Positions 1-9,814 of a DNA stretch of 64,000 nt are shown here, one piece after another. Position 1 is the stretch's first letter, and every line of letters starts with the position of its first letter. The notes below the pieces were generated by a model. That model made no database searches, was not told the DNA's origin, and worked only from the letters and a program-made list of their open reading frames with translations. Source of the stretch: Pseudoips prasinana (Eukaryota; Arthropoda; Insecta; Lepidoptera; Nolidae); assembly GCA_951640165.1 (NCBI GenBank), contig OX621243.1:806001-870000 (forward strand), read 5' to 3'. The translations under genes were made by a program, and so were the position numbers.

Positions 1-880
1 TTTTTTTTACGGAATAAATGAATTCTGATTTATAATTATTGAACCGTGATGCGTTTACGGTAATTTACTCACATTTATATTGTAATTGATGCAGATAATG
101 AATCGGAGCATTCATTTTCATCATACCAGCAAATAAGCTCCGTCGAATCGATATCGTTGGTCAAGGTTAATACCCATAAAATTAAAGCGTCATGATTAGA
201 TTACCGAATATACGAATACAATACCAATATTATTTCTGAACCCTGATGCGATTACGGTCGCTTACTCGCATAATAATATGTATGTTTTCTTATAAAGATA
301 ATTTATCTGAAGATTCATATATATTAAATCAGGGAATACGCTCCGCCGCATCGTTGGTCAAAGCTAATACGGATAATATTAAATAGTTGCGAGGCGATTA
401 CAGCTGAATATACGATCACCATATCAATATTATTTTTGAACCGTGAAGTGAATACGGTCACTTACTCACATATATATTTTCTTATGCAGATTATGTATCT
501 GAGCATTCATTTTCATTAAATGTTGGAATACGCGTCGTATTGATACTGTTGGTCAAGACCTATAAAGATTCGTAATTCGATTATGACCGAATATACGAAC
601 ACAATACCAATATAAATAATTGAACCATGGTGCGATTACGGTCACTTACTCGCATAATAATATGTATTTTTCTGATGCAGATAATGTATCTGAGCATTCA
701 TTTTCATTAAATTTTGGAATATGTTCCGTCGTATCGTTGGTCAAGGCTAATACGCATAAAATTAAAGAGTCGTGATTCGATTACGACCGAATATACGAAC
801 GCCGAATAATGCATGTGAGCATTCATTTTTAGCTAATTAGGTTATACGCTCCATTGATATCGAATAATATTGACCCGAAT
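1..880. repeat. Degenerate tandem satellite, ~190-200 bp unit
   Basis: About four and a half imperfect units follow one another. Unit landmarks such as GAACCGTGATGCG recur near 41, 238, 438 and 622, giving periods of about 197, 200 and 184. Each unit also carries GAGCATTCATTTTCAT, a CGTTGGTCAAG block and a CCGAATATACGAA block. The last unit is shortened near 800. The array is already running at base 1, so its left edge lies outside the window. No coding potential is seen. Confidence 0.75.
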
Positions 881-883
881 ACT

Positions 884-1615
884 CATACTTTTGATAATGT
901 TGTCGCTACGCACGATCCTACCGCTGATATTGCTACCCTGACCACATAATCTAATAAAGATGAACTCTCAGCATATGAGCTTTGGCCGCAGGCCCTTTGG
1001 AATGCCTTAAGTGTATCCAAAATTAAAGTTGAAATTTTTAAACCCAAGATAAGATACGTTGTTTCAAATATTACAAATAACGATTCCAATATTTAAAATT
1101 CTTGAAAGCAAGGCCTCAATCGCATCTAATTCTTTTATCACAATTAGAAGGAGATATGCCCAGAGAAAACCCTGATCGCATACATAGAACTAATAGGACC
1201 GTTTAGAGACACGTCTAATGCCGAAAGGTTAATTCCGACCACTAAAAAATTATACCACAACGCAACCGCATCTACAATCAGATGCTGTATCCAGCAAGTA
1301 TTGCAAGAGAGCAGATATTGACGCAAGAATATACTCTGCGCATAGCGCTCGCCACGCAGAGACGTCCGTGGATGCGTTTCCATTGAAGTGATTAGGAAGG
1401 CAGCAGGATGGTCATGAAATTCCCGCGTATTTAGTAAATTTTATGACAGATCTAATAATGGTCCTGTTTTTAAAAGTGCCAGTTTATTACTGTTAAGTAT
1501 AGTTAAATATGATTAAGTTAATTAGATAAAGCAAATTATTACATGTAACAATTCGTTTTTGGGTATTGGTTCAATACTCTTACTAACGATTTCCCTAAAG
1601 CTCTAAACATCTACT
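884..1615. other. No recognisable feature
   Basis: AT-rich single-copy-looking sequence. The short minus-strand ORFs here (68 and 79 codons) have no motif, no splice context and no repeat partner in the window. Confidence 0.5.
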
Positions 1616-1622
1616 GTGTTAT

Positions 1623-2034
1623 ATGAAAATCTCGAGGATGCAGCGACGAAATATAATTGAAGGTTAAACAAACTTACCTTAAGTGAAGTTTGACCATAAT
1701 TATATGAGTCGCTGCATCCGAAGAGATTTTCATCCCTCCCGCCCTTAAAGTATTCTTGTGAATACTTTCTTCCCGTTATTTGTTTTTAATGCTTTGCCTT
1801 TAGTGAAATCTTAGGTAGATACTGAGGACTCTGAAAAGAATGAAGTTTTTCCAGCCGGCCACGTGGCGTGCAGAGGCGCCATTTTGTCTTTTTTAATGTT
1901 GCAAGCTCTAAAAAAGTGTTCGATGTCCAGCACATTGAAGAGTGTACTACTGTGTTATATGAAAATCTCGAGGATGCAGCGACTCATATAATTATGGTCA
2001 AACTTCACTTAAGGTAAGTTTGTTTAACCTTCAA
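1623..2034. repeat. Inverted/direct repeat cluster with long hairpin
   Basis: 1623-1733 is a hairpin: a 25-base arm containing GAGGATGCAGCGAC is followed by a ~60-base loop and an almost perfect reverse complement. At 1959-2034 one arm and the loop are repeated, with the loop in the opposite sense. The loop contains ACTTCACTTAAGGTAAGT, which looks like a splice donor. The 230 bases between the copies contain CAGCCGGCCACGTGG. This looks like a rearranged short mobile element of unknown family. Confidence 0.55.
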
Positions 2035-2039
2035 GTAGT

Positions 2040-2316
2040 TACCTAGTGCCTGTTGGCGTAGTTGACACATGCTTGCTTTTCACGACATACCTAGGTCTTG
2101 GGTTTGATTCCCACCCAAGACACATTTGTGTGCATGAACATGTCTGTTTGTTCCGAGTCTGGGTGTATATTATCTATATAAGAATGTACTTACAAAAGTA
2201 AAAATAGTATATTTAGTGTATCAGTTTTCTGGTTTCCATATTAGGTACAAGCTCTGCTTAGTTTGGGATCAGATGGCCGTGTGTTAATAATGTCCCAGGA
2301 TATTATTATTATTATA
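2040..2316 (+). repeat. tRNA-derived SINE (family B), plus strand
   Basis: A pol III B-box-like GGGTTTGATTCCCACC lies at about 2120. It is followed by the body shared with the copy at 6531-6796 (TATCTATATAAGAATGTA, GTACAAGCTCTGCTTAGTTT, AATGTCCCAGGATA) and a (TTA)n tail. The A box is poorly preserved. This body and tail are typical of lepidopteran tRNA-headed SINEs. Confidence 0.7.
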
Positions 2317-3040
2317 CTAGCTTGGCCCCGCGGTTTCACCAGCGTTAAAGTAGTTTTGGCGTAAAAGTGTAACAAACATACATCCACATCGACACCTTTA
2401 ACCAATTATTATGCAAGTGACTTCCATGTGTCTTCCATTGAGTACCTTCCAGCGTATAACAGAAAAATTACATACAATTAGGTACCTCAATGGCAAGGCT
2501 CTTGAAGGAACGCGTTATCGTAATCGGCTCTTGGATCGCAAAAACTGTCCACAAGAAGCATCGGCAAAAAGACGCGCGCCACAAAAACAGTATCTCGACC
2601 ACCATGTTTATTGTATGAGTCGCTGAATTTCAAGTGTTTTTTCAGCTTTAATGGATTGCGTGCCGCGTCCACCCCTAGCCGGACCACATAAAAAATATGC
2701 CGAAAATAACTCTCCGTGGACTGTTTACGTTGATAAAAAATAGACGCAGTGTTGCCAGATATGATAATAGCAATACATTATGCGTCTTTGTAGCCATAAG
2801 TCATGGCCGGCATAATGATCTTCGTGAGCTTATTTCTGAGGCCACAATATCGTTTATGCCAAACCACGGAAATAGGACGAAGCATGTGCTGTATAGCGTC
2901 CACTACCAAGCAGAATAAAGTATGCATCGCGAAAGACACTATACATTGACGATTGGAGTAGTTTCTTAAGAAAGGTAAAAAATAAATTGAATTTAAAAGG
3001 GAGAAAGCTTTTGAATTCGACTTATCCCGTTAAAATCCCA
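2317..3040. other. Gene-free stretch with a Helitron-like end
   Basis: At 2318-2352 the string CTAGCTTGGCCCCGCGG, with GTTTCACC beside it, resembles the reverse complement of the CTAG-ending 3' terminus of lepidopteran Helitrons. The rest, including the 71- and 73-codon plus-strand ORFs, shows no recognisable motif. Confidence 0.35.
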
Positions 3041-3044
3041 AAAA

Positions 3045-3108
3045 ATGCTCTTTGAGCGAATAAACGCTGTGCCCTACCTGGCACAGCGTTTATTCGCTCA
3101 AAGAGCAT
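3045..3108. repeat. Perfect 29-bp inverted repeat, 6-base loop
   Basis: Two 29-base arms beginning ATGCTCTTTGAGCGAATAAA are perfectly complementary around the loop CTACCT. A single arm with the same loop bases occurs at about 16,159-16,195. The hairpin therefore arose by fold-back of sequence that belongs to a dispersed LINE 3' region. Confidence 0.8.
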
Positions 3109-3370
3109 CCCGACTGGGGAAGTACCTTCACCTTGCAGAAGACTTCCTTAATAATAACATTTATAATTTTAATGTTGTGTCTCTGCGTGTGAGTAAGGTC
3201 ACCAGAGCTCATCGGGGTGGGGGGAATGGTCCGGAATACTTGTTTCCTGATTGTAAAGGCCGGCAACGCACCCGCGACTCCTCTGGTGTTGCGAGTGTAC
3301 ATGGGCGGCGGTGATCACTTACCACAGGTGACCCAATTGCTCGTTTGGCGCCCACTGATATAAAAAAAAA
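3109..3370 (+). mobile_element. LINE 3'-terminal fragment with A-rich tail
   Basis: The stretch contains TGCGTGTGAGTAAGGTCACC, a GGCAACGCACCCGCGACTCC block and a GTGATCACTTACCACAGGTG block, and it ends in GATATAAAAAAAAAA. This 3' end resembles one I know from many lepidopteran non-LTR elements. The plus-strand ORF through it (89 codons) is part of that repeat, not a host gene. Family assignment rests on memory and needs a repeat-library search. Confidence 0.55.
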
Positions 3371-4060
3371 ATATATTTATGTGGAATCGTAATTTTTATA
3401 AGGGTTCCGTACCCAAACAAGGTTGTCTGTTACCAAGCCATATCTCATGAACCGTGATAGTTACTTAGGCATTAAGTCCGCCTCTGTACTTAAAGTTTAA
3501 ATGAATAGTAAGACGAGTGTATTTCTGTTGCCGCTATAACAACAAATACTAAAAAACCGAATAAAATAAATATTTAAGGGTGCAAACTTAATACAACGAA
3601 CGTAATTTTAATTACTCGTTTTTGCTCTATACTGATAACGGCAAAAGTTAGAAGTTTGAAATAATTACAGAATATTTAGTTATATATTCACTTTGAAAAT
3701 AAATAACTAAATTTATACAAAACTAATAATTAAGAGGTGCTCTCATACAAAAAACCGTAATTTTTACCGTGTAATGCGTGACATGACCGCTATTGAGAAA
3801 CACTGCGAAAAAACTCAATAGCAATCCTTGTGAGGTAGTACATACAAATATTGTTCCCATTGCGTACAATACCAACATATTTTAATATCGTTGCATTTCT
3901 TTATAACATAGATCTTATAAAAAATACAAGGGATTTTTAGTTTTGGCACGAATTACCATGGGAAATAAGCGACACATTACAACCTATCGACTAATTATGC
4001 GTAGGCGCTTGTTGTAAGCAGTTCTAGTTCTTTCACATTATTTTTATCTATACATATAAT
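3371..4060. other. AT-rich, no gene; short repeat scrap
   Basis: Near 3398 the string AAGGGTTCCGTACCC matches the common lepidopteran GGGTTCCGTACC repeat, also represented at 25,669. Nothing else is recognisable. Confidence 0.4.
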
Positions 4061-4362
4061 AAAATCGTAGGAAGGTCAAAACTGTACATTGAATATTTTT
4101 TTAAAAGGATAAGGATCTACAATCGATATCGAAGCCAAAAATATAGTTTTTAGAATTTTTGTCTGTGTGTCTGTTTGTCTGTATGTATGTCCGGGCTAAA
4201 CTCAAAAAGTACTGCATGGATTTACTTCAAATTTTGCATGAATGTTACTAAGAGGTCGGGTCAACATATAGGCTACATATTATCACGCTATCACTTACGG
4301 GGCAGGAGTAGTGATAATTTATAAAATTTTACGCCGGTAAAACCGCGGGGCACATCTAGTAT
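4060..4362 (+). mobile_element. Non-autonomous Helitron-like element
   Basis: The segment ends in GGTAAAACCGCGGGGCACAT followed by CTAGT. This has the CTAG terminus and the CCGCGGGG palindromic core seen at lepidopteran Helitron 3' ends. Upstream it holds TTGTCTGTGTGTCTGTTTG and AAATTTTGCATGAATGTTAC. The 5' end is not certain. No Rep/helicase coding is present. Confidence 0.45.
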
Positions 4363-4389
4363 GAGCTATATACAAAGAGATGATGCCAT

Positions 4390-4515
4390 TTAAATTATTT
4401 TAGTGCAAGTGAAGTCAACCAAACCGCACTTGGTCAACGTGGAGGACTATCCCCTATGGTCTATCTCCTCTATTGAGTTAGAGGAGAGCCTCACCTTGCA
4501 ATGGGACAGTAACAG
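4390..4515 (+). mobile_element. RTE-like LINE C-terminal scrap
   Basis: CAAACCGCACTTGGTCAACG and the GTTAGAGGAGAGCCTC block translate to a degenerate version of the QTALGQ-GG-L end found in lepidopteran RTE-type reverse transcriptases. The fragment is short and non-functional. Confidence 0.45.
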
Positions 4516-4542
4516 TGCATTACGATCATTTATAAATAACTA

Positions 4543-4720
4543 GCTATACCCGCGAGTGTACCTGCGTTAAACTTTATAAATTATAGCATATGTGTTAATC
4601 CAGTGTGTCGGCTAACTCCATACCAAATTTTATTTAAATCTGTCCAGCCGTTTAATTAATACGTGAAGAAGTAGCAAACATACACTCTCACAAACTTTCG
4701 CCTTTATAATATTAGTGTGA
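4543..4720 (-). mobile_element. Helitron-like remnant, reverse orientation
   Basis: It starts ACTAGCTATACCCGCGAGTG, a reverse CTAG-type end. It continues with a block containing TCTGTCCAGCCGTTTAATTA that recurs widely in Lepidoptera. No coding sequence. Confidence 0.35.
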
Positions 4721-5530
4721 TTCCAATGACAAAACATCTCAAACATTTTCATACGAAACTATATATTTAATCATAAATATGGTAAAAAATATCCCATGAA
4801 TGTAGACATATCATACAAGATACGTACGTACGTACGTATGTATGTGTATTAGATAAGCGATGTACGTATTCCGGTCGGTTAAGCTCGGCCAGTCACGATT
4901 GAAATATTAATCATGGAGGCTTCAGGCGGGAAATTTCATAAAGAAACTATATGTTAATGGAATAAATTGATTGGATTCTGCACGGTCATGCCGAGTCAAA
5001 TAGCCAAAAGGGTAGATAAAAAATGGTTCTATTTGGATAAAAGCCATGAGCGGTTCGAGGATGTTTATGAAATATGCATCAATAAATCAGCGAAATCGCT
5101 TGTTTTTTTACAATACACTTTACTTGTAGCTGATATCTAAATAAATCAATGATAGTTTTTTATTTTTGTAGTAAAATATAAATAAATAAAATAAAATTTA
5201 TTTTTTACCTATACCTACTATCTGAGCAATCTAACATAATTAAAGTATTTGTTTTATCGGACGAGCTACACAGTTTCTGTTTGTATTTTAGTTTACTTCA
5301 AGTATGTAACTTATACCTAGAGACCCAGCAGATGGCAAGAATAGGCTCTCACCATCAAGTTTATAAACCTAAGCGACAGAGCTTACCCTAGGCCGGCATT
5401 AATTCCGAAAATGGTAGGAATTACTAATGTCTACTCGAATCTCGTCTTATCCATCTAACCAAAGGTAAGTCGCGATTGCTGGTTTAATTAATAATAGATT
5501 TGATTCAAATGAAACAATACATATTATGTA
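4721..5530. other. Gene-free stretch
   Basis: AT-rich. It contains a short (ACGT)n/(ATGT)n microsatellite at about 4823-4850. No ORF, tRNA-like head or terminal repeat stands out. Confidence 0.45.
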
Positions 5531-5532
5531 TA

Positions 5533-6062
5533 TACAACATCTAACTTAATTAACGCACATCCTGAAAATAGTTTGTTCAGAATCGGTTACTGAATTGATT
5601 TATATCATTTTTAATATAGATAATTTTTTATTCCAAAATAATTAAAACTACGGAAAGTATTGTCATATTAAACCAGTACAGACAAAAAAAATGAAACGGA
5701 CCGTAAGTCAAAGTAATAAGACTTTTAAAATGTTACTAGAAATAATATCTAATGTATACAACTATATTACTACAAACATGTTCTGACTATTTACAAGCGC
5801 TTTTTTAAAGTCTACGTGAATAAAAACCTTTTTTATTTATTTATTTATTATTTAAAAATCGCAGTTTAATTTGTATTCATAGAAATTCCATCATTCAATA
5901 AAAAATAAAGAAAAATAAACTTTATTTCAAGAAACTAATTTAGTAAATAACAATGCATATAAATGTTAAATAAAAAATTCTGTGTAAGTATGTATTATGA
6001 TTACAACATAATATTCTAATTGGGGTGTTTGAGGGTGTGCGTTAATTATGTTACATGTTGTA
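5533..6062 (+). mobile_element. MITE with ~30-bp TIRs, split by a LINE tail
   Basis: The left end is ACAACATCTAACTTAATTAA followed by CGCACATCCT. The right end is its near-perfect reverse complement. The internal sequence matches the copy at 19,880-20,297 in the opposite orientation. A LINE 3' tail (about 5731-5858) interrupts this copy. There is no transposase, so it must be mobilised in trans by an unknown family. Confidence 0.7.
5731..5858 (+). mobile_element. CR1/Jockey-type LINE 3' end inserted in MITE
   Basis: It carries ACATGTTCTGACTATTTACA and CTTTTTTAAAGTCTACGTGA and ends in a TTTA-rich tail. The same 3' end occurs at 15,521-15,957, 48,500-49,180 and (minus) 21,712-22,440. It lies inside sequence that is continuous in the other MITE copy, so the LINE came second. 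Confidence 0.75.
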
Positions 6063-6382
6063 TATTCACTAGGCAATTAAATTATTACAAACGAATTTAC
6101 CATGTTTTATATTAGTGTTCATCTCCGATATTTGGGCAGTGTTGTAAGTTCCATGTCCATAGATAAACTGATTTCATCAGCTCAATACATCAAAACGCAA
6201 ATAATATACATATATAGTTCATGAAATAACCAAGGTTTAATATCGTACCTAGCGTCAGAGCTGTTCAAACTGCCCAGTTCGCCTCTGCCTTAGCCTAATG
6301 AGTGCAGGCATGAGTAATGGAGTCCGCCTGCCAGACGTGCTCTCCAAAGCACGTATACACTCAGAAATTAAACCATTTTGCT

Positions 6383-7035
6383 GCCTCGTTGGTCTAGCGG
6401 TAGCGTGTTCAACCGCAGATAACGAGGGCCTGGGTTTAAATCCTGGGTCGGACCGAAAGTGATTTTGGGATTTTTCTGTAAAACGAAATAATCTTAATAT
6501 CAGCCCGAAGTCTGGGAGTTGGCGGTATTATAATAATAATAATAATATCTAGGGACAATGACACACAGATCATCCTAGCCCCAAACTAAGCAAAGCTTGT
6601 ACTATGGGTACCAGACGACGATATACATACTTATATAGATAGATAAATACTTATACTATAGGTACATAGAAAACATCCATGACTCAGAAACAAATATTCG
6701 TGCTCATCACACAAATATTTGCACTTACCGGGATTTGAACCCAGGACCACCAGCTTCGTAGGCAGGGGCACTACCAACTAGGCTACGGTGATCGTCAAAT
6801 AATATTATACCCCCGTGCCTCGGAGAGCACGTAAAGCCGTCGGTCCTGTACCTGACCTCTTTCCGGTCGTGTCGCTAGGCGTCCCATCGGATCATGAGAG
6901 TGATGGAATAGAAAGTGCTCCTGTGTTTGCGCACACACTTGAGCACTATAATATGTCCCGCGCAGATGGCTAGTCTCCTTTAAGACTGGCCGCCGTGGCC
7001 GGATCTCGGCTAGGAGGACATTATTATTATTTATT
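6383..7035 (+). repeat. tRNA-headed SINE (family A), interrupted
   Basis: A tRNA-like head (GGTCTAGCGGTAGCGTGTTC, then GGGTTTAAATCCTGGGTC as B box) begins at 6383. It is followed by GTGATTTTGGGATTTTTCTG. The body is interrupted at about 6531 by a minus-strand SINE B. It resumes at 6797 with ACCCCCGTGCCTCGGAGAGC and ends in a TTATTATT tail. It is not a functional tRNA gene because no cloverleaf continues past the B box. Confidence 0.75.
6531..6796 (-). repeat. tRNA-derived SINE (family B) nested in SINE A
   Basis: Read on the minus strand it has an A box in TAGCCTAGTTGGTAGTGCCC, a B box in GGGTTCAAATCCCGG, the AAGCTTTGCTTAGTTTGGGG body and a (TTA)n tail. ATTATA occurs on both sides and may be the target duplication. 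It is better preserved than the copy at 2040. Confidence 0.8.
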
Positions 7036-9240
7036 ATTAAACCATTTTGAGGTCACCCATCTATAAATTGACGATGCAACTAGGTGCTTATTGTTTGCGA
7101 CTTAGTTTTCATTAAATTTTTTATATAATATTAAAGAATGTCTGGAGAGCTGACATACAGGTTTCAAGTTCTATTTAAGCAATTATGATCGTCTTAACAT
7201 AGCAATATCATGCATGAAATTTTACGACAGAAATAAACACAATTTTTTATTTTATTAATTCCCGAGACCGATCAGTATTGGATCTATGAGAGCAGCTTGC
7301 TATAAGCCCCTCTCTGACGACTAGCATAACATTTCAAACAGAAACACCCGTTCTCCAGGAAATCTTCAAACCACGCGTTTTAGAAAGTGATGGCGTCATG
7401 CCAATTATAAGGAAGATTAGGGAAAGTAATCTATATCTATTAAATATAGAGTAGTTGAAGAAAACAAAGTGTATACAGCTAATGGCGATATCAAGTCACG
7501 GAGACAAAGCAGTCCATCCATCACTTACAGCTAATGCGTCCGAACTCGCAACCCTTTTACTGAAGATCACTCGCTACGTGTCAATACAAAGATCATCAGT
7601 CATTATTATCTGAATGACGTCATAAAATATACAGAGCTTATACATTACCTACGGCAATATTATGCACTTGTAGCACACTTGCTGCCGTCTATATACTGAA
7701 GTATATAAAGAAAGATAACCCGACCCTCTGATCTATCGCCGCACAGACAAAACAACTGCGATTAAGAACAGCAAATGTTGATTGTAGCAAATTTCAATAA
7801 TATTTTACCATTACGGAAGGATGTTTGGAAACTCACGCCTTAGAAATTTAAATTGAAATAGGGGATAGACAGTTAGGTATATGGGAACACAATTTTTAAA
7901 GTAATGTCATTAGATATTCAGGCTTATGAGCGTAACAGAAGAATATAAACAATGACAATCTGTAACTTTTATTAATATAAAATTAATTTAAATTAAAGAT
8001 TTCATTTAAGAGATTATTATTTATAGTTGTATAGAATATTGCAGTTCAGCTGAAGACTTACCTTACAGAATACATACAGCTATAATAACTTTCTCAGTAA
8101 GGCTGCCAGATCTTTAAGGAGGGGTATGGATCACAAACGTCTTTTATGCCCCCGGTAATGCAAGCGTCCGTAAATCACAACCGCTTGCCGCTTACCAATA
8201 GCAATAACGGTGAATAATATGACTTATACATTCGAGTACCTTAAGTGATCCAACACGTTTCACTAAGATCATTGTTACCCGCGTAAGTGATTATGATAAT
8301 AACTAGGTTTTGTTTGAAATGGTGACGGTAGAACAAAAAATCCATTACAAACGTTTTACGAAGCCTAATTTCCGTGAAACACGCCGGACATAACATCGTT
8401 TATGTGTTACGTTATTGTGTACTAAGCAAAATATTATAACAATACTAATATATACGTAGACGTGAAAACACAATAAAAGATTTAAGTACAGCACGCGTGG
8501 CGGAACAATATACCATACGATTTATAATGTATCTCTACCTTTTATTGTAATGTCTCTTCTTTTATTACCATAGGGTGGTGTCTAAACTACGTTTTATAGG
8601 ACTCAGTAGTTTTAACAAGTTATTATGCGTTTATCGATGATGGAATTAGATTACTAAAATGTTGCATTATATGATATGAAAATAATTTATCTCCGTGTCG
8701 CCACTACTCGATTTCAGATCGTTTTTTTAACTAAAGATAAAACATTTTATCGAATAAAAATAACATTTGACATATTCTTTATTGATCTGCCACAATTCCA
8801 AATTATTTATTTGTGTATGCACAAATCCAGCAATCATACTGAATAAGAATTAGAATAGTCATTAGAGTCAGAATAAGAAAATGAATAATCATTAAAATAA
8901 ATAGTTACCTCATCGTATTTAACTTGTCAAAAAAATAATAAATGTTTTCTTGTATAAATAATAAATTACTGTATCTTAATAACTTCTGCCGTGGGGAGCT
9001 AATTTAGTTCTTAAACAATGCATACAATGTAATACACAATGCATTAGCCCTGAAGATTATTATCTCCTAAACAGATTGAAACTGTTAGCTGAACCCCGTG
9101 AGCGCGTTACAGTTTTCAGTAAACTTTGATGCTTTAGTTTTAATCCATACGCCTGAAATAAATGAATTATAATATAGGTAATGTTTTAAGTATCATTATA
9201 TAGGTAGACATTCAGAGGAATCAGAGTCGTGATTAGGAAA
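7036..9240. other. Long gene-free stretch
   Basis: About 2.2 kb of AT-rich sequence with no ORF over 60 codons, no SINE head and no tandem repeat noticed. Enhancers or non-coding RNAs cannot be excluded from sequence alone. Confidence 0.5.
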
Positions 9241-9404
9241 AGCTACTCATCACTGGCAAAATGGAAGAAAAGAGACCTATAGGACTTCGCTCTATGCATC
9301 TAATGTTGAGATCACGACCCTCATCTATAGCGATAACTGAAGAAGAGGTGCTGGTTTAGTCTCCTTCCTCTTCGGATCCCTCCATCTCTTCACAGGTCAG
9401 GGTG

Positions 9405-9811
9405 TCACTGGGTCCATCTAAGTGACTGAGGGCCCCCCATAGAGGTGGCTGGTGAAAGTATGCCCTCTGTCTCTCGGTATACCTCAGTGTTGGCGAACCC
9501 CTTCTGGTTGGAGCCACCCGCCTTGCTCGTGATGGGTTCTTTATGGGACGACGTCAGCCCCAGCCTCCTTTTCTTTTCTCTCCCCGTCGTCCAGGAGCTT
9601 AAAGTGGCTGTCTCCGCCCTGTGTGCAGCTTGAAGCCTGCCGCCTTGATCTGCTCCGCCGAGGCTTTGTCCATCAAGACTATTCGTCGAGTGTACATTGC
9701 CTCGACAGTTGCGTGTACCACCTTCCATTCTTCGGTTCGAAGAGTCGGGTTCAGGCGTTGCGTCATCTTAATCAGACGCTCTGCTAATTGAAAACCAACC
9801 AGCATCAACAC
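9405..9811 (-). pseudogene. Unrecognised coding-like remnant (two frames)
   Basis: Two overlapping minus-strand frames, 9599-9811 (70 codons) and 9405-9728 (107 codons), sit in a GC-richer island. The first reads WKVVHATVEAMYTRRIVLMD and then KASAEQIKAAGFKLHTG. The second continues with Lys/Arg-rich, low-complexity sequence. The change of frame suggests a decayed ORF, perhaps of a retroelement ORF1 type or an old host exon. No conserved domain is recognisable, so no function is proposed. Confidence 0.3.
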
Positions 9812-9814
9812 ACG

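Noticed and set aside
6383..6450. Possible true tRNA gene
   Set aside because: A and B boxes are present, but sequence after the B box is SINE body and no acceptor stem can close.
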